Below, piece after piece: positions 1 to 6,841 of a DNA stretch of 11,146 bases (its first letter is position 1; each line of letters opens with the position of its first letter). The stretch spans positions 1 to 11,146 of the forward strand of contig JBJHCR010000223.1 in NCBI GenBank assembly GCA_050486105.1. Reading direction: 5' to 3'. The notes under the pieces are model-generated. The model made no database searches and was not told the DNA's origin. It worked only from the letters and a program-made list of their open reading frames with translations. Origin of the DNA: JAEXNA01 sp050486105 (GTDB lineage Bacteria > Vulcanimicrobiota > Xenobia > Xenobiales > JADMJV01). The translations under genes were made by a program, and so were the position numbers.

Positions 1-19
1 GGGCAGGAAAACGGTTCTA

Positions 20-47
20 AGGATCTGGCCAGATCCTAAGGATCTGG
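20..47. repeat. Nested palindromic repeat downstream of the ABC-F gene
   Basis: Positions 20-37 form a perfect 18-base palindrome (AGGATCTGG followed by its reverse complement). A third copy of AGGATCTGG at 39-47 makes the order forward, reverse, forward, so two alternative hairpins are possible. The element begins just after the ABC-F stop codon on the minus strand. There it is followed by a short T-rich stretch (complement of 11-18), so it could act as a weak terminator. A 16-base piece (17-32) recurs exactly at 11115-11130 in another intergenic region, which fits a dispersed intergenic repeat. Its function is inferred only. Confidence 0.55.
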
Positions 48-48
48 T

Positions 49-1677
49 TTAGCGGGCTCGGACGTCGCCCTGGGCCGACCTTAGGTACTCGTCGTAGCCG
101 CCTTCAAAGATCTGCAGCCGATGGTCCTTGATAGCGAAGGTGCGGTTGGTGACCTCTCGCAGGAAATGTCGGTCGTGGCTCACCAACACAAAGGTGCCTT
201 CGAATTCTTTGAGGGCTTCCATAAGGATCTCCCGGGATTTGATGTCCAAGTGGTTGGTGGGCTCGTCAAGAATCAAGAAGTTCAGCGGCTGACCTAAAAG
301 AGTGGCCAGAACGACTCTGCTTCGCTCTCCGCCGGAGAGAATGGAAATCTTCTTGTCCACGTCGTTGCCGGAAAACAGGAAGCAGCCCAAGAGGGTTCTC
401 ACCGTGCCGATATTCATATCCGGCAGAGCGGCGGCCACCGTCTCTATGACTGTGCTGGTCGGGTCCAATAAATCCAAAGAGTTCTGGCTGAAATAGCCGG
501 CCTTCACGCTGGCCCCGATCTTGACCACTCCGTTGCTTGGCTCGGTCTGATGAGCCATGAGCTTGAGCATGGTAGATTTTCCGGCCCCGTTGATTCCCAC
601 TACGGCAACCTTGTCCAGACGTTTGACTAGGCAGTCTACTTCCTTGAGTGCCTCGGTCTCTCTCCCGTCGACCCGAATCCAAGTCTTGGTGACATTTTGG
701 ATTTTGACCACTTCGTCCCCGCTTCGGGGAGGCACTTGAAACTCGAACTTCACCGCTCTCTCTTCGATGGGAGCTTCGAGAAGGTCGATCTTCTCGAGCT
801 TCTTGACTCTCGATTGCACCTGTGCGGCGTGGGAGGCTCGAGCCTTAAAGCGGGCGATGAATTCTTTTTCTTTCTCTAGCATGACCTGCTGCCGCCGGTG
901 GGCTGCTGCTTGCTGCTCACTACGAATGTTCCGCTCTCGCTCATAGAAATCGTAATTCCCCCCGTAGACGTCAATGTTGCCTTGCCGGATCTCTAGGATC
1001 TTGTTGACAGCCCGGTTCATAAACTCTCGGTCGTGGCTGGTGAGTATCAAAGCTCCCGGATAATGGGATAGCCAATCTTCCAGCCACATGATGGATTCAA
1101 GGTCCAGGTGGTTGGTGGGCTCGTCCATGAGCAATAAGTCCGGCTGCTTAACCAGGACGCTGGCTAGAGCCACCCTCATTTTCCAACCACCGCTGAAAGA
1201 TTCCAAGGGGAGTTGTTGGTCCTGAGCTGGGATTCCCAGACCTGTGAGCACGGTTTCGGCCCGAATCTCGAGTTCGTACCCACCAGCTGTGTCGAATCGA
1301 GCCTGAGCTTCGCCGTAGCGATCCAAGACTCTGGTCATCTCGTCTTCATCTAAGGGTTCACAAAGCTTCTGTTCGAGATCGCTCAGCTCGTTCTTTAGAG
1401 CCAAGAACCCTGCCGCCTGCAGGACCGCCTCTATGGGGGAGCTTCCGCTCATCTCAGCGACACTCTGGGAGAAATACCCCACGGTGGCTTTGTTGGGTAA
1501 GGTGATTTGGCCTTCGTCTAGACTCTCTTCGCCGGTGATCAAGCGAAATAGGGTGGTTTTGCCAGACCCGTTGGGCCCCACCAGTCCGATCCGATCTCCA
1601 GGATTGGCTTGAAAGTTGGCTTCGGCAAAGAGGATTCGTCCGCCATGGATCTTGCTGATGTTGGTCAGGTTAAGCAT
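49..1677 (-). CDS. ABC-F family ATPase (ribosome-associated, duplicated ABC domains)
   Basis: This is a 542-residue soluble ABC-F protein with two ATPase domains and no membrane segments. Domain 1 has a Walker A motif (GPNGSGKTT, near 34-42), a signature (SGGWK, 162-166) and Walker B with the ABC-F hallmark DEPTNHLD (185-192). The charged linker (about 240-310) is the P-site tRNA-interaction motif region. Domain 2 has Walker A (GINGAGKST, 361-369), LSGGE (448-452) and a second DEPTNHLD (471-478). Family members bind the ribosomal E site and modulate translation or protect against antibiotics. The length resembles YdiF/Uup-like housekeeping members, but the subfamily cannot be fixed by eye. 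The frame stays open upstream to 1821, but those 48 residues look unlike ABC-F. Homology places the start at MLNLTNIS. No Shine-Dalgarno sequence precedes this ATG, so the mRNA may have a short leader or none. Confidence 0.95.
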   Translation of the reverse strand: MLNLTNISKIHGGRILFAEANFQANPGDRIGLVGPNGSGKTTLFRLITGEESLDEGQITLPNKATVGYFSQSVAEMSGSSPIEAVLQAAGFLALKNELSDLEQKLCEPLDEDEMTRVLDRYGEAQARFDTAGGYELEIRAETVLTGLGIPAQDQQLPLESFSGGWKMRVALASVLVKQPDLLLMDEPTNHLDLESIMWLEDWLSHYPGALILTSHDREFMNRAVNKILEIRQGNIDVYGGNYDFYERERNIRSEQQAAAHRRQQVMLEKEKEFIARFKARASHAAQVQSRVKKLEKIDLLEAPIEERAVKFEFQVPPRSGDEVVKIQNVTKTWIRVDGRETEALKEVDCLVKRLDKVAVVGINGAGKSTMLKLMAHQTEPSNGVVKIGASVKAGYFSQNSLDLLDPTSTVIETVAAALPDMNIGTVRTLLGCFLFSGNDVDKKISILSGGERSRVVLATLLGQPLNFLILDEPTNHLDIKSREILMEALKEFEGTFVLVSHDRHFLREVTNRTFAIKDHRLQIFEGGYDEYLRSAQGDVRAR

Positions 1678-1796
1678 AGGTGGGGCGTTTCCACGAGAGG
1701 GTTGAAAACCTTCCTTGGATCCTTTGGGATAGGGGGAAATTCTCAGTTCGGACCATACACAAGGGACCGCGATGTAGTATGCTGACAGGAGAAACT

Positions 1797-1825
1797 GTGC
1801 GGCGAAGTCTTCCGCGCACAAGGAG
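1797..1825 (+). promoter_or_regulatory. Leader hairpin and Shine-Dalgarno of the holin-like gene
   Basis: AGGAG at 1821-1825 lies 6 bases before the ATG at 1832 and is a good ribosome binding site. Immediately upstream, 1797-1819 is an imperfect inverted repeat: GTGCG pairs with CGCAC at the outside, then two mismatches, then GAAG/CTTC. It could form a hairpin just ahead of the ribosome binding site. The binding site is clear; any regulatory role for the hairpin is inference. Confidence 0.5.
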
Positions 1826-1831
1826 AATACA

Positions 1832-2194
1832 ATGTCCTGGCTATTCGGATTTTTAGCAGCCTGGCTGCTTAACGCTTTAACTCTTCAACTGACGGCGATC
1901 ATCGTTCCCGGGGTGACGATTAAGAGATTCCAGGGGGCGCTATGGGGGGCCCTAGCTTTGGGAATCGTCAGTTCCGTGGTCGCTCCGGTGATCTTGTTCC
2001 TGTCGATTCCGCTGACCATCCTAACCCTGGGTCTGTTTTACTTGGTGGCGATTGGAGGCCTCTTCATGCTCGCTTCCAAACTTGCCCCTGATTTTGAAGT
2101 AGAGGGTTGTTTATCGGCCATTGGAGGCGCCATAATTCTCAGTTTGGTGAATTGGGCCCTAGGTTGGTCGGTGCATATGTCCGGCTGGTGGTAG
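1832..2194 (+). CDS. Phage holin family protein (superfamily IV, 4-TM membrane protein)
   Basis: This 120-residue protein consists almost entirely of four hydrophobic segments, at roughly residues 2-25, 34-55, 57-82 and 93-113. A short acidic stretch (KLAPDFEVEG, about 83-92) separates the third from the fourth. Size and pattern match the PF04020 family, called mycobacterial four-TM phage holin or superfamily IV, and include the typical LxxxIVPGVTI segment near the N-terminus. Despite the name, most chromosomal members stand alone with no phage genes nearby, as here, and their role is unknown. It should sit in the inner membrane. The start at 1832 has a strong ribosome binding site, and the gene ends just before a terminator. 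It is divergent from the ABC-F gene. Confidence 0.85.
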   Translation: MSWLFGFLAAWLLNALTLQLTAIIVPGVTIKRFQGALWGALALGIVSSVVAPVILFLSIPLTILTLGLFYLVAIGGLFMLASKLAPDFEVEGCLSAIGGAIILSLVNWALGWSVHMSGWW

Positions 2195-2205
2195 AGCCCA
2201 ATCAC

Positions 2206-2243
2206 AAAAAAAGCCGCTCACCTCGAAGGTGGGCGGCTTTTTC
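2206..2243. terminator. Bidirectional intrinsic terminator
   Basis: A run of A (2206-2212) leads into a stem (GCCGCTCACCT paired with AGGTGGGCGGC, one G-T wobble) with a three-base loop at 2224-2226, followed by a run of T (2238-2242). Including the A/T base pairs the stem is about 16 pairs. The A tract on one side and T tract on the other make it active in both directions. It fits exactly between the converging genes ending at 2194 and 2261. Confidence 0.93.
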
Positions 2244-2260
2244 CAAGATCTGAGGTTACC

Positions 2261-2968
2261 TCAAGCGCTTTGGGCACTCTCTTTGACTGCTGAAACCTGA
2301 CTCTGTTGATTGTCGGCCAAAAGGAAGGGGAGTTCCGTGGGCTGCTTGGGGTTTTCCTTATCCTTCTTGGCTTTGTCCAACATGTCGTTCCACACCTGAA
2401 TGCGCTGAGAGCCGTGGGTCAATCCCCGCATAGCATGGCTGACGGTGTCGGCCGCATAGGAGATCCCCACCATGGTGTCTCCGGCACTAGCCCAGCTCGG
2501 GACGGCGATCCGCAGCACGGCTCCCGCGAGACCAACCACGTCGGTAGCTACGCGGAGACCATCCATGCTCTTTTCAGCAAAGGTAGATGATGCGAGTTCA
2601 TTGGTGCGGTTGAGGCGGTAGATATTGCAACCCAGAAGTCCCACTCTGACTGCCGGGACGATAAACTTGCCGAAGGCTGCAACCGTAGGTTGGTCTACCC
2701 CTTGGAGCAAGGTGGGACTAATCTGGGTGGCAGCGACGCGCATGGCCAAGGCCGGATCGTTCTTGCCCAGCTCCTTGAGCTCGTTAAAAGCGAAAGCGCC
2801 TCCGGTCACGACGGCCCCTCCAACCATATCTCCAACCTCTTTGAGTCCCGCGACAAAACCGTTGGATTTGCCACAGTCGTTCTTGGGCGGTGGCTGGGTG
2901 GGTAAACCTGAGGATTCTTGTTTTAAAGGTCGCGGTCTTTGGGCGACGGTGGCTGGACTGATCTGCAT
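2261..2968 (-). CDS. Hypothetical protein, orphan
   Basis: I do not recognise this 235-residue protein. The N-terminus (1-35) is polar and proline-rich, with RPRPLK and QPPPK and no signal peptide. The middle (about 40-190) is rich in Gly, Ala and Val, with moderately hydrophobic stretches near 47-62, 95-114 and 140-158 that could be membrane-associated or amphipathic helices. The C-terminus (about 195-235) is charged and then Gln/Ser-rich, and looks disordered. Cysteines occur at 32 and 114 only. The start at 2968 is supported by AGGAG with 8 bases to the ATG. The gene is monocistronic, ending at the bidirectional terminator. Disordered ends around a hydrophobic core would suit a membrane-interacting or secreted protein, but no function is supported. 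Confidence 0.8.
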   Translation of the reverse strand: MQISPATVAQRPRPLKQESSGLPTQPPPKNDCGKSNGFVAGLKEVGDMVGGAVVTGGAFAFNELKELGKNDPALAMRVAATQISPTLLQGVDQPTVAAFGKFIVPAVRVGLLGCNIYRLNRTNELASSTFAEKSMDGLRVATDVVGLAGAVLRIAVPSWASAGDTMVGISYAADTVSHAMRGLTHGSQRIQVWNDMLDKAKKDKENPKQPTELPFLLADNQQSQVSAVKESAQSA

Positions 2969-3224
2969 AAGTGGTTCTCCTGATCTAGCGGCTCTTTTCC
3001 AGAGCTCTTCTATGAATTCTGACTCTAGAATACCCGGTCTGCGTCACAAAACATGAAAAAAACGGTAAACATTACGTCAAATCTAAAGTACTAGGGCATT
3101 CCTAGGTTCTCTTCCGTTCCGTAAGCAGGGAATCTGAGGCGCAGAGATCAATGAAACTTATGCCGATGTGCGTCACTTTCCCGAGTTGTCTCCCGAGGTG
3201 ACCTTCGACATCGAGTCTCGTGCA

Positions 3225-3230
3225 GGGAGG
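3225..3230 (+). promoter_or_regulatory. Ribosome binding site that decides the selenoprotein start
   Basis: GGGAGG lies 7 bases before the ATG at 3238. It supports that ATG over the GTG at 3220, which overlaps the site, would add six non-signal residues (MQGGLS) and has no ribosome binding site of its own. Confidence 0.85.
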
Positions 3231-3237
3231 TCTCTCA

Positions 3238-3915
3238 ATGATAAGAGGCTACAGGGCGTTGGCGAGTGTTTTTGCCGCGCTGTTTTTTCTCACTGCCACA
3301 CCGGTTTGGAGCCAAGGTGTCTCCGTCCGCAACCAGCCCTACGAGGGTGAGGTTATGGGTAGAGGTGAGGACGCTTTAGTGCGTATCGACCAGATCGCCG
3401 AAGCATTAGATATGGAAGCTGTGCAGACAGAGAACGGTTGGACCTTTGCCGGCGTTGTGGTGCCAACATTGGAGCAATACAATACAGTGTATGTGAAGCT
3501 TGCCGATTTGAAGCCGTCAGGGGTCAAGATCGTGGTCAATACGGACTTCAACACCATTGACGTTTACCGAGAGCAAGCCGCTTCTGCCAAGGGTGGAGGC
3601 GAGCAGCCGGCCTGGAGCGCTGCCGGGTCGACCGCAGGAGTGACGGTGGTCTACTTTGGGGCTCAACGCTGAGGAGCTTGCCGGCAAATGAAGCCTGGCT
3701 TGGCCCGGTTCGGGTCAACACAACCAGTGAATCTCGTAGAAGTCGATATGGACAACAAGAACTCCCCCAATTTCAAGAAGTACGGCAGCAAATTTGAAGG
3801 CCGGTCGATACCATTCACCATCGTCTTGGATAACCGAGGACGGACGCTCCACAAAATGAGCGGGTACCGCAGTTATGAACAATTGGTCAACGAGGTTGGC
3901 AAATTCATGCGATAA
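3238..3915 (+). CDS. Secreted stalk-domain/thioredoxin fusion, probable selenoprotein (Sec at TGA 3670-3672)
   Basis: Read through one in-frame TGA, the gene encodes 225 residues. Residues 1-25 are a signal peptide with a basic start, a hydrophobic core and likely cleavage near VWS-QG. Residues about 27-111 resemble the copper amine oxidase N-terminal or stalk domain seen in secreted proteins (LVRIDQIAEALDM, VYVKLADLKPSG). After a Gly/Ala linker, 134-225 is a thioredoxin fold: strand VTVVYFGA, then R-TGA-G-A-C-RQMKP aligned to the classical WCGPCKQMKP, then VEVDMDN and the cis-proline loop SIPF (Pro192). The TGA (codon 145) replaces the first active-site Cys; Cys148 is the second and the only cysteine. 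Recoding to selenocysteine gives a UxxC redox centre, as in known thioredoxin-like selenoproteins. The expected location is extracytoplasmic thiol reduction or peroxide defence. A nonsense-mutated pseudogene is the alternative, but an intact downstream half and the exact catalytic position argue against it. Confidence 0.83.
3681..3708 (+). promoter_or_regulatory. Candidate bacterial SECIS hairpin
   Basis: Bacterial selenocysteine insertion needs a stem-loop just 3' of the UGA. Here CCGG (3681-3684) can pair with CCGG (3705-3708). Stacked on that is GCC (3693-3695) with GGC (3702-3704), leaving a six-base apical loop TGGCTT (3696-3701) with guanines and an 8-base bulge on the 5' side. The loop starts 24 bases after the TGA, within the usual spacing. 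A competing fold pairs GCCGG (3680-3684) with CTGGC (3695-3699). I found these by eye without energy calculations; the element is expected if Sec is inserted, but the exact fold is uncertain. Confidence 0.35.
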
Positions 3916-3938
3916 CGGCTCTGCGTATTGGCTTTTCA

Positions 3939-3968
3939 GAGAGCCTCTCAGGTACCTGAGGGGCTCTC
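3939..3968. terminator. Long hairpin between the selenoprotein gene and alr
   Basis: A nearly perfect inverted repeat of 14 pairs plus a central TA (GAGAGCC outer arm, CTCAGG inner arm, one T-G wobble) lies between the converging ends at 3915 and 3948. It overlaps the last codons of alr. Neither side has a good T tract, so it is a weak or Rho-assisted terminator, or simply a 3' end stabiliser for both transcripts. Confidence 0.55.
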
Positions 3969-5207
3969 CTCTGTATTGAGATAGATTCTGGGGATTGAGG
4001 CCGGGATCCGGGTGATGACCTCGTATTGGATGGTACCGATCTTTTCAGCGACTTCCTCGGCGGTGATCTGCGCTGCCCCGTCTCGGCCGATGAGGGTGGC
4101 CACCGAACCGGTCTGGGCCTGGTCGATGTCGGTGACGTCCACCACGATAAGGTTCATGCAGACACGACCCAAAAGGCGTGCTCGACGTCCGTGAAGCAGA
4201 ACTTCACCACGATTGGACAGATGACGGTCGTAGCCTTCGGCATATCCCACGGGCAAGACGGCGATTCGGGTCCGACGTTGAGTTTCGTAGCTCAGCCCGT
4301 AGCCGATTTTTACGCCTGCTTCCACCCATTTGGTCTGCACCACCCGAGCTCGGTAGGCCAGCGCCGGAGAGAAAAGCTCGGCTAAGGCGGGCAGGGGACG
4401 CTCGCAAAACTCTTCCCGCAGTCGAGCTGCGAGATCGGTGCAGGAACCGTGATGCAAAATTCGGGTCTCCCGAGAGGGCCAATAGCCATAGAGAGAGATT
4501 CCAAAGCGGACTAAGTTTAACCGGGTCTCGGAAAGGAGCAGAGAGGCCGCCGAGGCCGAGATGTGCCGAAGCTTGGGCCTCAGACCTTGTTTTTCCAGTT
4601 CGGCCAAACATTCTTTGAAGCGCCGAAATTGTTGCAGAGTGTAGGTTTGGTCGAGCCCTTCAGCATCGGCGAGATGAGAATAAACTCCTTCGATCTCGAG
4701 TCCAGGAAGCTTTCTCGCTTGGTCGTAGAAGGCCCCGGCTTGGTCGGTGGTGGAGGCCAGACGAGACAGCCCGGTGTCAAATTTCAAGTGTATCTTTGCC
4801 GCACGTCCCACCTTTTGGGCCGCCTGGGAAACCTGTCGAGCCTGCTCAAGATCGTAGACCGCTAGAGTCACTTGAGCCTCTACCGCCTGCTCCATTTCTT
4901 CGGCGAAGCTGGCACCGACCACCAGAATCTCCTTGGTGAAGCCGGCTTGTCGCAGAGTCATTCCTTCTTCGGGGGTCACCACACAAACTCCCCAGATCTC
5001 CTCGAACTCCAAGGCCAGGGCTACCGCAACCATACCATGACCATAGGCCTCGCTTTTTACGACCGGGGCAACCTGGGTGGGTCGAACCAGAGCAATGAGG
5101 TTCCTGAGGTTGGTCCTCAATTGGCTGAGGTCGACCTCCACCCAGGCTCTGTGGTGGAGAGCTTTGGGTGTGTCGAGGTCCTTTTCCGTGGCCAACTTTA
5201 CGCTCAC
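3948..5207 (-). CDS. alr: Alanine racemase
   Basis: This PLP enzyme interconverts L- and D-alanine, supplying D-Ala for peptidoglycan. The fold type III barrel begins at WVEVDLSQLRTNLRNL. The PLP lysine is Lys51 in VVKSEAYGHG. The second catalytic base, the tyrosine of the usual SYG motif, is Tyr303 in VKIGYGLSYE, followed by the conserved LPVGYAEGYDRHLSNRGEVLLHG and GRVCMN. About 25-30 residues more than usual lie between GISLYGYWPS and SPALAYRARV (about 246-279). The GTG at 5207 is chosen as start because it follows the lysS stop by 7 bases and has AAGG upstream. The ATG at 5258 would add 17 unconserved residues inside lysS and has no spaced ribosome binding site. The gene is probably co-transcribed with lysS. 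The total is 419 residues, slightly long for the family because of the insertion. Confidence 0.92.
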   Translation of the reverse strand: MSVKLATEKDLDTPKALHHRAWVEVDLSQLRTNLRNLIALVRPTQVAPVVKSEAYGHGMVAVALALEFEEIWGVCVVTPEEGMTLRQAGFTKEILVVGASFAEEMEQAVEAQVTLAVYDLEQARQVSQAAQKVGRAAKIHLKFDTGLSRLASTTDQAGAFYDQARKLPGLEIEGVYSHLADAEGLDQTYTLQQFRRFKECLAELEKQGLRPKLRHISASAASLLLSETRLNLVRFGISLYGYWPSRETRILHHGSCTDLAARLREEFCERPLPALAELFSPALAYRARVVQTKWVEAGVKIGYGLSYETQRRTRIAVLPVGYAEGYDRHLSNRGEVLLHGRRARLLGRVCMNLIVVDVTDIDQAQTGSVATLIGRDGAAQITAEEVAEKIGTIQYEVITRIPASIPRIYLNTEESPSGT

Positions 5208-5214
5208 AGCAGCC

Positions 5215-6720
5215 TTAGTTGTCGGCACGGGGGCGCAATAAAGGAAAAAGGATGACATCCCTGATGGAGGGCGAGTTGGTCAACATCATGACCAAACGAT
5301 CGATACCCATTCCCATGCCGCCCGTGGGAGGCATGGCGTATTCCAAAGCGGTCAGGAAGTCTTCGTCCAAGGGATGGGCTTCGTGATCGATATCTTTATT
5401 GGCGATCTGAGCTTCGAAGCGCGAGCGTTGATCCACGGGATCATTGAGTTCGCTGAAAGCGTTGGCTATCTCGGTGTGAGCCACGAAAAGCTCGAAGCGC
5501 TCGGTGAGATTGGGATTATCGGGCTTGCGTTTAGCCAGTGGCGACAACTCAATAGGGTATTCGAGCACTATGGTGGGCTGGATCAGATGAGGTTCCACGA
5601 AGTGCTCAAAAAGCTTATCGATGCAGTGGGCTAGGGTCACCTTCTCTGGGTGCAGACCCAGACCGGCTTTGGCCGCCAAGGCAAAGGCGGTTTCGGGATT
5701 TTGCAGTTGACCAATCCCATGGCCTGCGTGCTCTTGAAAAAGCTCATCCATGGTGGCTCGTCGATAAGGAGGCTTGAGGTTCAGTTGATACTCTTCGAAG
5801 GTTACGGTATGGGTGCCCAGAACCTCGGTGCAGACAGCGTCGACGATCCCTTCGGTCAAGGTGATCATGCCCTCCACATCGGTGAAGGCTTCATAGATTT
5901 CGAGCATGGTGAACTCGGGATTGTGGCGAGTGGAGATCCCTTCATTGCGAAAAATGCGCCCAATCTCATAGACTTTTTCCAGGCCACCCACAATGCATCG
6001 CTTCAGGTAGAGCTCGGTGGCGATACGTAAGTAGAGCTCCAAATCCAAGGCGTTGTGATGGGTCTTGAAGGGTCGAGCCGAAGCCCCTCCGGCCAGAGGG
6101 GTCATCGACGGGGTCTCCACTTCGAGAAAACCCAGTCCGTCCAGGTAACGACGCATGCAACTGACGATCTTAGAGCGCAGGGCAAAGGTGTTGCGCACCT
6201 CGGCATTAGACAATAAGTCGGCGTAGCGTTGGCGGTAGCGAATCTCCACGTCTTTGAGTCCGTGATACTTCTCCGGAGGAGGGAGGATAGCTTTGGAGAG
6301 TACGGTCCACTCCTCAACTTGAAGACTGAGTTCGCCTCTTCTGGTGCGAAAAACCAATCCGGAGGCACCCACGATGTCCCCCAGGTCTACCCAGTCGAGA
6401 CGCCCGTAGTTTTCCTCGCCTAAATCGTTGACACGAAAATAAAGCTGCAGCCGATCGCTGAGATCCGTTAGGTCCAGAAAACTAGCTTTGCCATGACCGC
6501 GTTTTGCCGTCACTCTCCCGGCGATGCTGACCTTGGGGCCGGTCTCTCCAACCTCCAGGTGATCGTAAGCGGCCTTAATCTCGGCATTGGCATGGCTGCG
6601 GGGGAATGCCTGTCCGTAGGGTTCAACGCCGGCGGCCCTCCAGTTCTCTAGGTGCTCTTTTCGGACAGCGACCTGCTCGGCTAATCCCCCGGTCTCTGCG
6701 GAAGCGGTGGGTGTACTCAT
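5215..6720 (-). CDS. lysS: Lysyl-tRNA synthetase, class II
   Basis: This cytoplasmic enzyme charges tRNA-Lys with lysine. Its 501 residues match the bacterial class II LysRS length. The N-terminal OB-fold anticodon-binding domain spans about 63-142 (VSIAGRVTAKRGHGKASFLDL). The catalytic domain follows: motif 1 near 198-206 (FLEVETPSM), motif 2 near 250-280 (VYEIGRIFRNEGISTRHNPEFTMLE) and motif 3 near 466-478 (TGGMGMGIDRLVM). The lysine-site signature RHNPEFTMLE is intact. Start ATG 6720 has AAGGGA upstream. alr follows 7 bases after the TAA, so the two are probably one transcript and translationally coupled. It is divergent from the quinone oxidoreductase gene. Confidence 0.97.
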   Translation of the reverse strand: MSTPTASAETGGLAEQVAVRKEHLENWRAAGVEPYGQAFPRSHANAEIKAAYDHLEVGETGPKVSIAGRVTAKRGHGKASFLDLTDLSDRLQLYFRVNDLGEENYGRLDWVDLGDIVGASGLVFRTRRGELSLQVEEWTVLSKAILPPPEKYHGLKDVEIRYRQRYADLLSNAEVRNTFALRSKIVSCMRRYLDGLGFLEVETPSMTPLAGGASARPFKTHHNALDLELYLRIATELYLKRCIVGGLEKVYEIGRIFRNEGISTRHNPEFTMLEIYEAFTDVEGMITLTEGIVDAVCTEVLGTHTVTFEEYQLNLKPPYRRATMDELFQEHAGHGIGQLQNPETAFALAAKAGLGLHPEKVTLAHCIDKLFEHFVEPHLIQPTIVLEYPIELSPLAKRKPDNPNLTERFELFVAHTEIANAFSELNDPVDQRSRFEAQIANKDIDHEAHPLDEDFLTALEYAMPPTGGMGMGIDRLVMMLTNSPSIRDVILFPLLRPRADN

Positions 6721-6739
6721 AGGTTGGTCCCTTCAATAA

Positions 6740-6828
6740 TTTCACCCTGAGTACTAGTTTGCCAGGATGGAAACCTGCTCAAACTCCAAAGCGGGGGTCC
6801 ATCTGGGATGAAAGTTCCAAGGGTGAAA
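6740..6828. repeat. Inverted repeat flanking the lysS / oxidoreductase divergent region
   Basis: TTTCACCCT (6740-6748) and its exact reverse complement AGGGTGAAA (6820-6828) face outward. Each ends 13-19 bases before the start codon it faces (6842 on the plus strand, 6720 on the minus). They may be shared leader or operator elements for the two divergent genes. A nine-base match across about 120 bases can also arise by chance. Confidence 0.3.
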
Positions 6829-6841
6829 GGAAGCATTCAGT

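Noticed and set aside
1678..1821. 48-residue N-terminal extension of the ABC-F protein
   Set aside because: Its sequence is unlike ABC-F proteins, it would overlap the leader region of the divergent holin-like gene, and the family starts right at MLNLTNIS.
3040..3176. Repeated TGCGTCAC (3040-3047 and 3169-3176) as operator sites upstream of the selenoprotein gene
   Set aside because: Two eight-base matches in about 270 bases with irregular spacing and no symmetry are weak. I could not tie them to a promoter.
3670..3672. TGA read as tryptophan or glycine through a variant genetic code
   Set aside because: Several intact genes in the window end with TGA, and neither residue would give a working CxxC-type site. 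Selenocysteine does.
3688..3915. Separate 75-residue ORF downstream of the stalk-domain gene
   Set aside because: It is in the same frame as the upstream gene and is the C-terminal part of one thioredoxin domain. It has no ribosome binding site and lacks the first strand and active site on its own.
4178..4618. Long plus-strand frames antisense to alr, and similar frames antisense to lysS, the ABC-F gene and the orphan gene
   Set aside because: They are shadows of strongly supported genes, with no domain pattern of their own.
5208..5258. ATG start for alanine racemase inside lysS
   Set aside because: The 17 added residues are a frame-shifted reading of the LysRS C-terminus with no spaced ribosome binding site. 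GTG 5207 fits the operon spacing better.
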